Of a stretch of 17,573 bases of DNA, positions 6,753-14,052 are shown one piece after another; position 1 is the first letter of the stretch; every line of letters starts with the position of its first letter. The stretch is from an uncultured Planctomycetaceae bacterium (GTDB taxonomy: Bacteria; Planctomycetota; Planctomycetia; Pirellulales; Pirellulaceae). The stretch is from the NCBI GenBank assembly GCA_903927685.1, contig CAIYOB010000115.1, positions 1-17,573 on the forward strand, given 5' to 3'. A model generated the notes under the pieces. The model ran no database searches. It was not told the DNA's origin and saw only the letters and a list, made by a program, of their open reading frames with translations. The position numbers and the translations under genes are program-made.

Positions 6753-7788
6753 ACCGCTCGGGATCGAAGGGATCGCGAAAATCCACGGTCGCCGAATCGG
6801 CTTCGCCGACTTCCAGGCTGGCTGGCCGCACGCGAAGCCCTGTCGGGGAGTTCGCGGAGGCATCGCTCGGATTTGCCCCGGCGGCCGCTTGGCGAAGCGA
6901 ACTCGGAGTCGCCCGGGCCGCTGGCCCTGCGACGGCGGTCGGCTGGGCCGAACTCTTGGCCGTGCTTGTCCGCTTGACCCACGCATTGAGCAGATCCCAC
7001 TGGGCCTGGTCCCGTTCCCCAAACACGCCGGATTTCATGCCGCCGTGCGGACCCTTGGGGGCCGTGAGCAGCGGGGATGTCTCCGGCTCGGCAGCATTCA
7101 CCTGCTGGTACGCAGCCAGCAGATTCCGTTGGGTGTATCGCAGGGTAATTGTCTTGCCCCAACCCGGGCTAAGCAGTTGGAAGGCCGTCCCGGACCGGCC
7201 GCCATGACAGCCGTTGGAACCACACCGGTTCAGCAGCAGCGGCTGGATGCGCGAGGCAAAGCCCTCGACGGCATCGCTCGGCAACGAAGCCATCACGCGT
7301 TCCATGTCGTCTTTGGGCAGCGGTGGCGGGGCCGGCGCCGGAGCCGCCGGTTGGGCCGTCTGAGGATGGACGGCTGTTTGCAGACGGCGCTCCAACCCGG
7401 CAATCCGTGGATCCCGCGGCGCGAGGGACATGGCAACCAGCAGCTCGTCCGCGGCGCGAGCGTTCAGGCCGCACCGCAGGCACCAATCGGCTAGTTGCAG
7501 GTGCGCCGATACATCCCGAGCGCCGACCGTCTGGCGCCGCCGCAGATACGCCTCGTCCAGGTCCAGGCAATGCATCTCAACTTCGCGCGTGGGGATCCGC
7601 AACTCGCTTCCGTCGCTGTTCGCGACCACGTAGCGATCCCCGACCCGGGTCATTGTCCCGGTCAAGACCTGACCGTTGCGCAGCACCAAGACGCCACGTG
7701 CCGACTGGCCGATGGCTTCTGACGCCCACCCGGGAGCGGCCGTCCACAGAACACAGAGTATGAACCAGGATTGAAACGTCTGAAACAT
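6634..7788 (-). CDS. Secreted protein with TPR-like segment and CX4CH motif
   Basis: Start ATG 7788 gives 384 residues with a signal peptide (MFQTFQSWFILCVLWTAAPG, cleavage near GWAS). A beta-rich N-terminal part (LVLRNGQVLTG, YVVANSDGSELRIP) precedes a TPR-like helical pair at about residues 95-129. An Ala/Pro linker follows, then a domain with NRCGSNGCHGG (Cys189, Cys194, His195). The spacing CX4CH is wider than the CXXCH of cytochrome c, so heme attachment is doubtful. Similar cysteine-rich segments occur in planctomycete secreted proteins, but I cannot name the family securely. The C-terminus is low-complexity and Ala/Pro/Thr-rich. No ribosome-binding site precedes 7788 or the alternative ATG at 7836. 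The start may be used from a nearly leaderless transcript (see the promoter candidate). The last 119 bp overlap the NUDIX gene. Confidence 0.75.
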   Translation of the reverse strand: MFQTFQSWFILCVLWTAAPGWASEAIGQSARGVLVLRNGQVLTGTMTRVGDRYVVANSDGSELRIPTREVEMHCLDLDEAYLRRRQTVGARDVSAHLQLADWCLRCGLNARAADELLVAMSLAPRDPRIAGLERRLQTAVHPQTAQPAAPAPAPPPLPKDDMERVMASLPSDAVEGFASRIQPLLLNRCGSNGCHGGRSGTAFQLLSPGWGKTITLRYTQRNLLAAYQQVNAAEPETSPLLTAPKGPHGGMKSGVFGERDQAQWDLLNAWVKRTSTAKSSAQPTAVAGPAARATPSSLRQAAAGANPSDASANSPTGLRVRPASLEVGEADSATVDFRDPFDPERFNRQFQVPPAAPAPRVPANTPETPDCSTTTAAVPATRPR

Positions 7789-7798
7789 GGCGGGGCGG

Positions 7799-7827
7799 AC
7801 AGTACCGCCGCGCGGCGCGGGCGTCAA
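7799..7827 (-). promoter_or_regulatory. Sigma-70-like promoter, possibly near-leaderless
   Basis: On the minus strand TTGACG (7827-7822) is spaced 17 bases from TACTGT (7804-7799). Transcription would begin near 7792, about four bases before the ATG at 7788, which has no ribosome-binding site. Confidence 0.4.
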
Positions 7828-7961
7828 GGTCGCCATGTCAATAAATCATGGTGAGTTGCGAACCGGCGTTTCGGACGTCACGGCTGCGGGGCTCGCGGTC
7901 TAAGCCATTCTTCGGCAACAGGTTGTGCCCGGCCACGCCCCTGGTACCCCAACGTGTTCCG

Positions 7962-7970
7962 GTGTAGACT
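7962..7970 (+). promoter_or_regulatory. Weak extended -10 candidate for the acylphosphatase gene
   Basis: GTGTAGACT contains an extended -10-like TG followed by TAGACT (7965-7970), about 30 bp before the GTG start. No convincing -35 was found, so this is weak. Confidence 0.2.
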
Positions 7971-7999
7971 CAAGAGGGTGGCAGCAGAGGAGAAACCTC

Positions 8000-8284
8000 G
8001 TGAGTGAAAGCGCGTCGCAGCGGCGGGAAGTTCTCTTTGCGGGAAACGTCCAGGGAGTCGGGTTTCGGTACACGGCCCGCAGGATCGCGGCCGGATACGC
8101 CGTGACCGGCTATGTGCGAAACCTTCGAGATGGACGTGTCCAGATTGTCGTGGAGGGAAATACGCAAGAAATCGACGGTTTTCTGGCTTCTCTTCTGGCA
8201 CAAATGGAGGGTTACGTCAGCGATTGGACCGCCGAAGAACTAGCGCCCACCGGACAGTTCTTCAGTTTTGACATACGGTTTTGA
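8000..8284 (+). CDS. Acylphosphatase
   Basis: This 94-residue enzyme hydrolyses acyl phosphates such as 1,3-bisphosphoglycerate or acetyl phosphate. The signature GNVQGVGFRYTARRIA includes the substrate-binding Arg23, and the catalytic Asn41 lies in GYVRNLRDGRV. The C-terminal strand (FFSFDIRF) completes the usual fold. The start is the GTG at 8000 rather than the upstream ATG, because AGAGGAGA (7986-7993) is 6 bases before it and the family begins there. It is a stand-alone cytosolic protein of standard length, not fused to the HypF carbamoyltransferase. Confidence 0.95.
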   Translation: MSESASQRREVLFAGNVQGVGFRYTARRIAAGYAVTGYVRNLRDGRVQIVVEGNTQEIDGFLASLLAQMEGYVSDWTAEELAPTGQFFSFDIRF

Positions 8285-8515
8285 ATCGGCGCTGCTAAAC
8301 TGGCCCCTCTCGCTGGCGCTTCGGGTTTCAGTCAGGACAGCCTTAGAAATGACGTGTCGCGGGGCGGCGACCCCGTTTCGAACTGAACCGAAACCAAGCC
8401 GTTTCCGTAAAACGTGTTGCGCTAGCAGAACGCAAGGCGGCGAGGGGTAGTCGAGCGGTGCGGCTGGCCGGTAAAACTGGATACTAAAGTCAGGATAGTG
8501 TAATAGGAAGAGCAC
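8285..8515. other. Gap between acylphosphatase and permease with repeat-like sequence
   Basis: This 231-bp stretch shows no gene in either strand. It contains CCCTCTCGCTGGCGCTTCGG (8305-8324), which resembles a short dispersed planctomycete intergenic repeat as I remember it (unverified). A 5-bp GC hairpin (8360-8364 with 8371-8375) has no T-tract, so it is a poor terminator. The end of the gap supplies the ribosome-binding site AGGAAG (8505-8510) for the permease. Confidence 0.35.
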
Positions 8516-10147
8516 ATGACAGGTTGGGGAATTCTCGGTGCCGTCTCGCCTAATCTCAGCAACTGGCTGACCCCGTTGTGGCTGCTGGGCGTCGGTGCCC
8601 TGGGCGGCTTGGCTCTGCTTCTGGTTCTTTGGCTCTTTGCCTTCCTGGTATCCAGGGTTCTTTCGTCGGACGCGGACGAGACGGCGGGAGCTTCGGCGGA
8701 CGAGACTTGGCTGCATCGCCTGGTCCGAATTCCGCTCATCCTGCTGTCCCGCAGGACGGTTCGCGAAGTGCCCGGCGCTGTCCGCGAAGGCGGCTTGTGG
8801 CCGATCCTGATGGCCACCGTCGGTTTGGCCGTTTTTGGGATCGTCGGCGCGCTATTTGTCCAGGAGCCGATGACGCTGCTGCGCGCGTTGGGGCGACTGT
8901 CAGAGTTTGGCACGACGACGGTCGAAGCCACCGTACCGGTATCCGAACCGGAGCGCGCCAACGACGAATTCGCCGAGCCGGTTGCCCACGAGGTGGCGGT
9001 GTCATTCCGCAAGGACGAAATCCGCCAGATCGTGTTTCGTTCGGATCAGAACCTGACGATCGCGACGCAGCCCTTCAACGTGGTGAAAGCGGGCGCGGAG
9101 ATCGAACTGATCGCTGGCGAAGAGTACAAGTGGACGGCCGGAGTCGAGCAGGTCAATCCGTTTGTCGAGCAGGACGTCGACAAGTTCTATGTGCGCAACC
9201 TGGGCAGCAGTCCGGCGAAGCTGACGAGCGTGGTTTCCACGTCGCCGCCGCACCCGGAGGTCCTGACGATTCCCGCCACCGCGTTTGTGGTGCTCGCGAT
9301 CTTCCTGATCTACCTGGTGCAACGGTTTGCCGCCCCGCGGTTGTCGGCCATTGCTCTGGCGGCGTACAAGTCGGAGATCGCCCAGCCCCTGTTCTCGATC
9401 ATCGCGATCTTGGGGGCGGTGCTGGTCGTGTTCTTTCTCTGGATCCCCTACAACACGTTCGGCGAAGACATCAAGATGCTGAAGGATTCGGGGCTGACCC
9501 TGATTATGATCCTGAGCATTGTGTTAGCGGTCTGGTCGGCCAGCAGTTCGATCAGCGAAGAAATCGAAGGCCGGACGGCGTTGACCGTGTTGTCCAAGCC
9601 CATTGGCCGGACGTCGTTCATCGTGGGCAAGTTCGTGGGGATCGTGTGGACCGTCATGGTCCTGTTTGTCATCCTGGGACTGTTGTTGCTGGTCGTGGTG
9701 GCCTACAAGCCAATCTATGACGCCCGCGAGTCGTCGACCCAGGACGTGACTTGGCAACTCTGCCATTTGGAGATGGCCAGCGTGATCCCGGGTCTGGCGT
9801 TGGCGTTCATGGAAACCATCGTGCTGGCGGCCCTGAGCGTGGCGATCTCGACCCGTCTGCCCTGGCTGGCCAATCTGGTGATCTGCTTCACCATCTACGC
9901 CTTGGGACATCTGACGCCCTTGATCGTTCAATCGTCGTACGGCCAACTGGGGCCGGTGCAGTTCATCGGCCAGTTGATTGCCACGATTTTTCCGAACCTG
10001 GATCACTTTAACATCCAAGCCGCAGTGGCTGCCGGCGTGCCGGTGCCGCCGCTGTATCTGGCTTGGGCCCTGGTGTATTGCTTGATCTACAGCCTCATTG
10101 CGATGCTGTTGGCCCTGGTCTTGTTTGAGGATCGAGATTTGGCATAA
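8516..10147 (+). CDS. ABC-2-type permease with embedded soluble domain
   Basis: The 543-residue protein has about nine membrane segments: two near the N-terminus (about 21-49 and 93-115), then seven from about 255 to 535. The intracellular-loop-like sequence SSSISEEIEGRTALTVLSKP at about 343-362, followed by TSFIVGKFVGI, is typical of ABC-2 permeases. Between the second and third segments lies a soluble region of roughly 135 residues (about 117-252), rich in beta strands and unlike a plain permease. ABC-2 permeases move lipids, sugars or drugs and normally pair with a separate ATPase. No functional ATPase gene is in the window; the next gene is a degenerate exporter. The start is an ATG with AGGAAG five bases upstream. 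Function is inferred; substrate unknown. Confidence 0.8.
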   Translation: MTGWGILGAVSPNLSNWLTPLWLLGVGALGGLALLLVLWLFAFLVSRVLSSDADETAGASADETWLHRLVRIPLILLSRRTVREVPGAVREGGLWPILMATVGLAVFGIVGALFVQEPMTLLRALGRLSEFGTTTVEATVPVSEPERANDEFAEPVAHEVAVSFRKDEIRQIVFRSDQNLTIATQPFNVVKAGAEIELIAGEEYKWTAGVEQVNPFVEQDVDKFYVRNLGSSPAKLTSVVSTSPPHPEVLTIPATAFVVLAIFLIYLVQRFAAPRLSAIALAAYKSEIAQPLFSIIAILGAVLVVFFLWIPYNTFGEDIKMLKDSGLTLIMILSIVLAVWSASSSISEEIEGRTALTVLSKPIGRTSFIVGKFVGIVWTVMVLFVILGLLLLVVVAYKPIYDARESSTQDVTWQLCHLEMASVIPGLALAFMETIVLAALSVAISTRLPWLANLVICFTIYALGHLTPLIVQSSYGQLGPVQFIGQLIATIFPNLDHFNIQAAVAAGVPVPPLYLAWALVYCLIYSLIAMLLALVLFEDRDLA

Positions 10148-10263
10148 CACGGACAGACGCAGTGAAGGAGCGCGATTCCTGGCAGCCAGCGAAAGCGTTT
10201 CGGGCCAGGCTGCCGCAGGCGTGCAGGCCTGTCGGGCGGGAGTCACACGCGGCCATTGAACGC

Positions 10264-10268
10264 GGAGG
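10264..10268 (+). promoter_or_regulatory. Ribosome-binding site deciding the ATG start at 10277
   Basis: GGAGG is 8 bases before the ATG at 10277. The alternative TTG at 10256 has no such site. Confidence 0.65.
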
Positions 10269-10276
10269 ACGTGGTC

Positions 10277-12109
10277 ATGCGGGGGGCTTCGATTCGCAGA
10301 GCGGCTGGCGTGGGCGGCAGTCGGCGGCAATGGTGGTGCTACCTGTTGGGTTTTGCATCGGCCCTGCTGACCGTGCTGGTGGTCGCGGATGTGGGCCTGA
10401 TCCTGGATCTGGTGCACGGTGTGCGCGGCACGGAGGCGGCGGGGGCCCCGTGGCGATTCGCCGCTTGGCTGGGCATGCCCGGCGATCCGGGCGGATGGTT
10501 GGATGGCTACGAGAGCTGGCTGTTGGTCCTGCTCGCCGCGTTAGTGATTCTGGCGACCAGCGAGGCCCTGTCTCTGCTGCTCCTGTTCCGGGCCGGGGAG
10601 TTCGCCTCCTGGGAGGCTGTCGCCCAGTTGCAGGTCGCGGTCTACGAGCAGGTGCGGCGACTGGGAGTCCCGGATTGGTTCGAGCGCGAGGGGCGGCAGG
10701 CCGAGCAACGGGTGTTGGCCGATTGCCTGACCGTCCGCGAGGGACTGGCGGCCCGCTGGACGACGGTTCCGCGGAGTTGCTCGACCGTGGTTCTGCTGCT
10801 GGGACTGGCCGCGTACCTGGACTTCTTCCTGTCCCTGCTGGCGATCCTCCTGGTGCTGTTCATTTGGCGGTTGTACGAGCGGATGCGAGCCCGTTCGGAA
10901 GCGGCCCGGCGGAATGCCCAGGCGCAGTTGAACACCCGGGAGAATGCCGTGCTGGATGCGTTTCGCACGGCGAGAATTGTCGAAGGCGTGACGGCGGCGG
11001 CCAGCGAAGATCCGTCGTTCGCAGCGGCTTTCGACCGCTACCGCCGCGACACGCGCCACGATTTGACAATCCGCGTCGCCTTGGGGCCTTGGCTGGTCTG
11101 GCTGTTGGGACTGGGCGCGGCCTTGCTGCTGCTGGTGGTCGGCCTATCTCCGCGTGCGACTCCGGCCGGATTGGGAGTCCTCGCCCTCACGCTGGCCCGG
11201 CTGGCACTGCCTGTGATTCGCCTGCGGCGCGCCATCCATATCCTGCGTCGTGCCGACGAAGCCGCGGCGGAAGTGTTTGCCTACCTGGATCGGCAGCCCG
11301 AGGTGGGGCAGATGGCCGGTGCCTTGGCGTTGCCCGGCATCGCTCGTGAAATCCGCTGGGACGGCGTCTGTGTGGCGGGACATGCCGGCCAGTCGCTGCT
11401 GGCGGACCTGTCCCTGGACATTCCGGCCGGGGCCTTGACGGCGCTGGTCGCTTCGGATTGCCACGCTCCGCTGACCATGGTCGGCCTGTTCCTGCGGCAT
11501 CGAGATCCCGGCGCCGGACGGATTCTCGTCGACGGCACGGACCTCCGTTCGGTGCTCGTCGGCTCGCTGCGCCAGCAGATCGCCTTTGCTGCGGCCGACG
11601 GCATGCTGTTTTCCGGGACGATTGCCGACAACATTCGCTGTGGCCGGATGAACCTGTCGACAGATCAGATCGACGACGCCGCACGCCAGTGCGAGGCCTA
11701 TGAAGCGATCCGGGACCTGCCGGAAGCGTTTGCCACGGCGGTCGGCCCGAGGGGAACCAACATCCCGGCTTCCCTGGCGTTCCGCATCGGCCTGGCCCGG
11801 GCCGTCGCCGGCAATCCCTCGGTGCTGATCCTGCAGGAGCCGCCCGAGCCCGAGGAGGAGAAGCCCGCTCAGGCGATCGCAGCCGCGTTGCAGCGCATCC
11901 GCAACGGCCGGACCGTCGTCGTCATCCCCTCGCGACTGGCGACGCTCCGGGCCGCGGACCGGGTCTTGTTGATTCACCAGGGACGGCTGCAGGCCGTAGG
12001 CACGCACACCGAATTGCTGCAGGGCAACGCCCTGTATCGGCACTTGAATTATGTTCTGTTCACGCCGTTCCGCGACGTTGCGCCGTGCAGTCCGCAGGAG
12101 GGACGTTGA
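10277..12109 (+). CDS. ABC-exporter-like protein with degenerate ATPase domain
   Basis: The 610-residue product has a six-helix exporter-type membrane domain (about 20-315) and a C-terminal domain (about 350-585) laid out like an ABC ATPase. Flanking landmarks are preserved: GRILVDGTDLRSV after Walker A, MLFSGTIADNI after the Q-loop, RIGLARA after the signature, and VGTHTELL at the end. The catalytic pieces are not. Walker A reads ASDCHAPLT with proline in place of lysine (about 391-399). The Q-loop glutamine is Ala440. LSGGQ is IPASL (496-500). Walker B has Gln520 for Asp but keeps Glu521. The H-switch histidine is Ser552. It should not hydrolyse ATP normally, yet the frame is intact over 1.8 kb, so it is probably maintained. 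It follows the ABC-2 permease by 129 bp and precedes the hydrolase by 46 bp. A regulatory, structural or nucleotide-free membrane role is inferred. Confidence 0.85.
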   Translation: MRGASIRRAAGVGGSRRQWWCYLLGFASALLTVLVVADVGLILDLVHGVRGTEAAGAPWRFAAWLGMPGDPGGWLDGYESWLLVLLAALVILATSEALSLLLLFRAGEFASWEAVAQLQVAVYEQVRRLGVPDWFEREGRQAEQRVLADCLTVREGLAARWTTVPRSCSTVVLLLGLAAYLDFFLSLLAILLVLFIWRLYERMRARSEAARRNAQAQLNTRENAVLDAFRTARIVEGVTAAASEDPSFAAAFDRYRRDTRHDLTIRVALGPWLVWLLGLGAALLLLVVGLSPRATPAGLGVLALTLARLALPVIRLRRAIHILRRADEAAAEVFAYLDRQPEVGQMAGALALPGIAREIRWDGVCVAGHAGQSLLADLSLDIPAGALTALVASDCHAPLTMVGLFLRHRDPGAGRILVDGTDLRSVLVGSLRQQIAFAAADGMLFSGTIADNIRCGRMNLSTDQIDDAARQCEAYEAIRDLPEAFATAVGPRGTNIPASLAFRIGLARAVAGNPSVLILQEPPEPEEEKPAQAIAAALQRIRNGRTVVVIPSRLATLRAADRVLLIHQGRLQAVGTHTELLQGNALYRHLNYVLFTPFRDVAPCSPQEGR

Positions 12110-12155
12110 CCCACGGGACGGTCCGCGCCACCGACAGGAAGCACGGAGGATCGAG

Positions 12156-12941
12156 ATGGCTGACCTGGCAGACGCCGATTTGCATCTGGTCGAACGCGGC
12201 AGCGGATTGCCGCTGCTCTTGGTACACGGATTCCCGCTTGACCACTCCATGTGGGCGGGCCAGTTGGACGGACTGGCCGGCGACGCGCGGATTCTGGCAC
12301 CCGATCTGCGCGGGTTCGGTCGCAGTCCTCCCGGCGCCGACGTGATGCCGATGGAGCGATTTGCGGACGACCTGGCGGCTCTGCTGGACGCCCGCGGAAT
12401 TCGCGAGCCCGTCGTGTTCTGCGGCTTGTCGATGGGGGGCTACATCGGCTGGCAATTCTGCCGCCGGCACCGAGCGCGGCTGCGGGGACTGATCCTGTGC
12501 GACACGCGTGCCGCGGCGGACAGCCCGGCGGCGGCCGACGCGCGCTTGGCGAACGCGAATCGCGTCCTGGCCGAGGGGATGGGTTTTCTGGCCGACGGGA
12601 TGTTGGACAAGCTGTTCGCGGCCCAAACGCGGCAGCACCAGCCGGAACTGGTCGAAGCGACGCGACGTGTCATGCTGGCCGCTGCGCCCCGCGGCGTGGC
12701 GGCCGCGCTGCGCGGAATGGCGGTCCGCCCCGATGCGTCGGCCTGGTTGCCGCAGATCGATCTGCCGACGCTGATCGTGTGCGGCCGCGAAGACGCCATT
12801 TCGACCGTGGATGAAATGCGAGGCATCGCGCGCAGCCTGCCGCAGGCTCGGTTCGTCGAGGTGGCTGCGGCAGGGCACATGTCGCCGTTGGAGCAACCGG
12901 AACCCGTCAATCAGGCGATTCGTGAGTTCCTGACCGCCTGA
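12156..12941 (+). CDS. Alpha/beta hydrolase
   Basis: This 261-residue single-domain hydrolase has the complete catalytic triad: Ser92 in GLSMGG, Asp213 in CGREDAIS and His241 in AAAGHMSP. HGFPLDHSMW at 24-33 supplies the oxyanion region. The DLRGFGRSPPG stretch is usual for the 3-oxoadipate enol-lactonase/haloperoxidase-like group, so an ester or lactone substrate is likely, but the exact one cannot be read. There is no signal peptide; it should be cytosolic. GGAGGA (12145-12150) lies five bases before the ATG. It closely follows the degenerate exporter on the same strand and may be co-transcribed, with no functional link evident. Its stop faces the stop of the Met/Gly-rich gene two bases away. 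Confidence 0.9.
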   Translation: MADLADADLHLVERGSGLPLLLVHGFPLDHSMWAGQLDGLAGDARILAPDLRGFGRSPPGADVMPMERFADDLAALLDARGIREPVVFCGLSMGGYIGWQFCRRHRARLRGLILCDTRAAADSPAAADARLANANRVLAEGMGFLADGMLDKLFAAQTRQHQPELVEATRRVMLAAAPRGVAAALRGMAVRPDASAWLPQIDLPTLIVCGREDAISTVDEMRGIARSLPQARFVEVAAAGHMSPLEQPEPVNQAIREFLTA

Positions 12942-12943
12942 GG

Positions 12944-13822
12944 TCAGGATTTGGGCGCCTCGGCGGGCGGCGCGGCGGCAGGCGCTGCCTCGGTGGGCGG
13001 TGCGACTGCGGGCGCTGCCTCGGCGGGCGGCGCGGTTGCGGGCGCTGCCTCGGCAGGCGGCGCGGCAGGCGTCCCTGCGTCGCCAGGTGCCGTCTCGCCG
13101 CCGACCTTTTGCCGCAAGTTCTTCAGCGCCGCCGCATTCGTCTCGTCCTGGAACGGATTTGCGGGCGGAGCCGGCGGCGGGCCGCCGGGACTGCCGCCGC
13201 CCGCGCCACGCTGTGGCCGGGGCAGGCCAATCGCATCCAATTGAGCCTTCTGGCCGTCATCCAGCAGCGCCAGGATCTGATCGTTCTTGGCCTTGGCGTC
13301 ATCGTCGGACAGTTCGTCAGCTTTCTCGACGTCGGCCAGCGCGGCGGAGACGCCCTGGGCCTGCTCCGGGCTGAGTTTCAAGGCGATGTCGCCGGTCAGG
13401 AGGGCGATCTTGCGGACCAACGTCGTCAGATCGCGTTTGGGGTTGGGGCCACCCATGCCACCCATGCCACCCCCCATGCCCCCCATACCGCCGCCCATGC
13501 CGCCGCCCATGCCGCCCATCGCAGATCCGCTGCCGCCCATCGCGGATCCCATCCCGCCCATACTGCCCGCCGGCGCAGCGCCCGCTCCGCCTCCGGCGGG
13601 AGGTGTCACCGCGACGCCTTGCATACTCTTGTAGCCGGCCAGGCGCAATGCACCCAGCGTAAGGGCGCTGCCCAGCAGCAGACCGATCACGCCGGCCCCC
13701 AGCCAGACCGCGATCGCCTTCTGGGTGCGCTGCCGCTGCATGATCAGCACGGCGAACAGCAACGTCACGAGCATGACCAACATGATGCCCAAGCCAATGA
13801 GATCCAAGCCGATCCGGTACAT
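12944..13822 (-). CDS. Met/Gly-rich two-helix membrane protein of unknown function
   Basis: The start is the ATG at 13822 with GAAAGGG (13836-13830) seven bases upstream, giving 292 residues; an in-frame GTG at 13828 is less likely. Two membrane segments at about 5-28 and 37-62 are followed by a linker and a block of MGG-type repeats (about 88-124) holding ten methionines among glycines. A helical part then has LSPEQAQ and LDDGQKAQL, spaced rather like the LTxxQ motifs of Spy/CpxP-type chaperones. A Pro/Gly linker and Ala/Pro/Glu repeats (unit about PPAEAAPAxA) end the protein. Met-rich stretches can bind Cu(I) in other proteins, but here that is only a thought. I do not recognise a named family. 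It is the last gene of a minus-strand run and its stop abuts the hydrolase stop. Confidence 0.75.
   Translation of the reverse strand: MYRIGLDLIGLGIMLVMLVTLLFAVLIMQRQRTQKAIAVWLGAGVIGLLLGSALTLGALRLAGYKSMQGVAVTPPAGGGAGAAPAGSMGGMGSAMGGSGSAMGGMGGGMGGGMGGMGGGMGGMGGPNPKRDLTTLVRKIALLTGDIALKLSPEQAQGVSAALADVEKADELSDDDAKAKNDQILALLDDGQKAQLDAIGLPRPQRGAGGGSPGGPPPAPPANPFQDETNAAALKNLRQKVGGETAPGDAGTPAAPPAEAAPATAPPAEAAPAVAPPTEAAPAAAPPAEAPKS
12957..13073. repeat. Imperfect tandem repeat of about 30 bp inside the Met/Gly-rich gene
   Basis: Four units begin with GCCTCGG at 12957, 12984, 13014 and 13044. The first is 27 bp long and the rest are 30 bp. They encode the Ala/Pro/Glu repeats of the C-terminal tail, in frame. 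Copy number may vary between strains. Confidence 0.75.
13448..13564. repeat. Short degenerate repeat coding for Met-Gly units
   Basis: ATGCCGCCC/ATGCCACCC-type units recur on the plus strand and encode MGG and MGGG units on the minus strand. They are in frame and imperfect; units of 9 to 12 bp dominate. Confidence 0.7.
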
Positions 13823-13960
13823 GAACACACCCTTTCAGTGGAGAAGCTCGCCGTGCCAGGGATGCAGACCGCGCCGCAAACCGACGGCGGGCACAGCGTC
13901 AATGGGAAACCTGTCGTCCCCTTGACGCGCCGCCAGCCTACCGCAGCGCTGGGACCGATG

Positions 13961-14035
13961 CCAGTGGGCGCCCACGAGTGGCGAGTCTCCAGTCTTGTCG
14001 CTGGGGGCTCGCTGCACTCGCCCCCAGGCACCCAC
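13961..14035. repeat. Nested palindromic element, REP-like
   Basis: The stretch has a perfect 12-bp palindrome (13964-13975, GTGGGCGCCCAC), a hairpin with 8-bp arms (CTGGGGGC at 14001-14008 and GCCCCCAG at 14020-14027), and an outer arm GTGGGCGCC (13964-13972) that pairs with GGCACCCAC (14026-14034) with one mismatch. It lies between the stop of the BrkB gene and the start of the Met/Gly-rich gene. It lacks a T-tract, so it is not a typical terminator. I think it resembles a dispersed intergenic repeat, but the window holds only one copy. Confidence 0.5.
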
Positions 14036-14052
14036 TTCGGCTTGACGGCACA

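Noticed and set aside
5408..7162. 584-codon minus-strand frame across the secreted unknown and NUDIX genes
   Set aside because: Arg/Ser/His-rich, no motif; the plus strand has a signal peptide and a perfect NUDIX box.
8360..8375. Rho-independent terminator after the acylphosphatase gene
   Set aside because: The stem is only 5 bp and no T-run follows it.
10162..11349. Second plus-strand frame overlapping the degenerate exporter
   Set aside because: Gly/Arg-rich composition and no domain, in a shifted frame over the exporter's membrane helices.
10277..12109. Calling the exporter a functional multidrug ABC transporter
   Set aside because: Walker A lysine, Q-loop glutamine, signature, Walker B aspartate and H-switch histidine are all absent.
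12957..13073. CRISPR-like array
   Set aside because: The units are contiguous with no unique spacers and encode an in-frame protein repeat.
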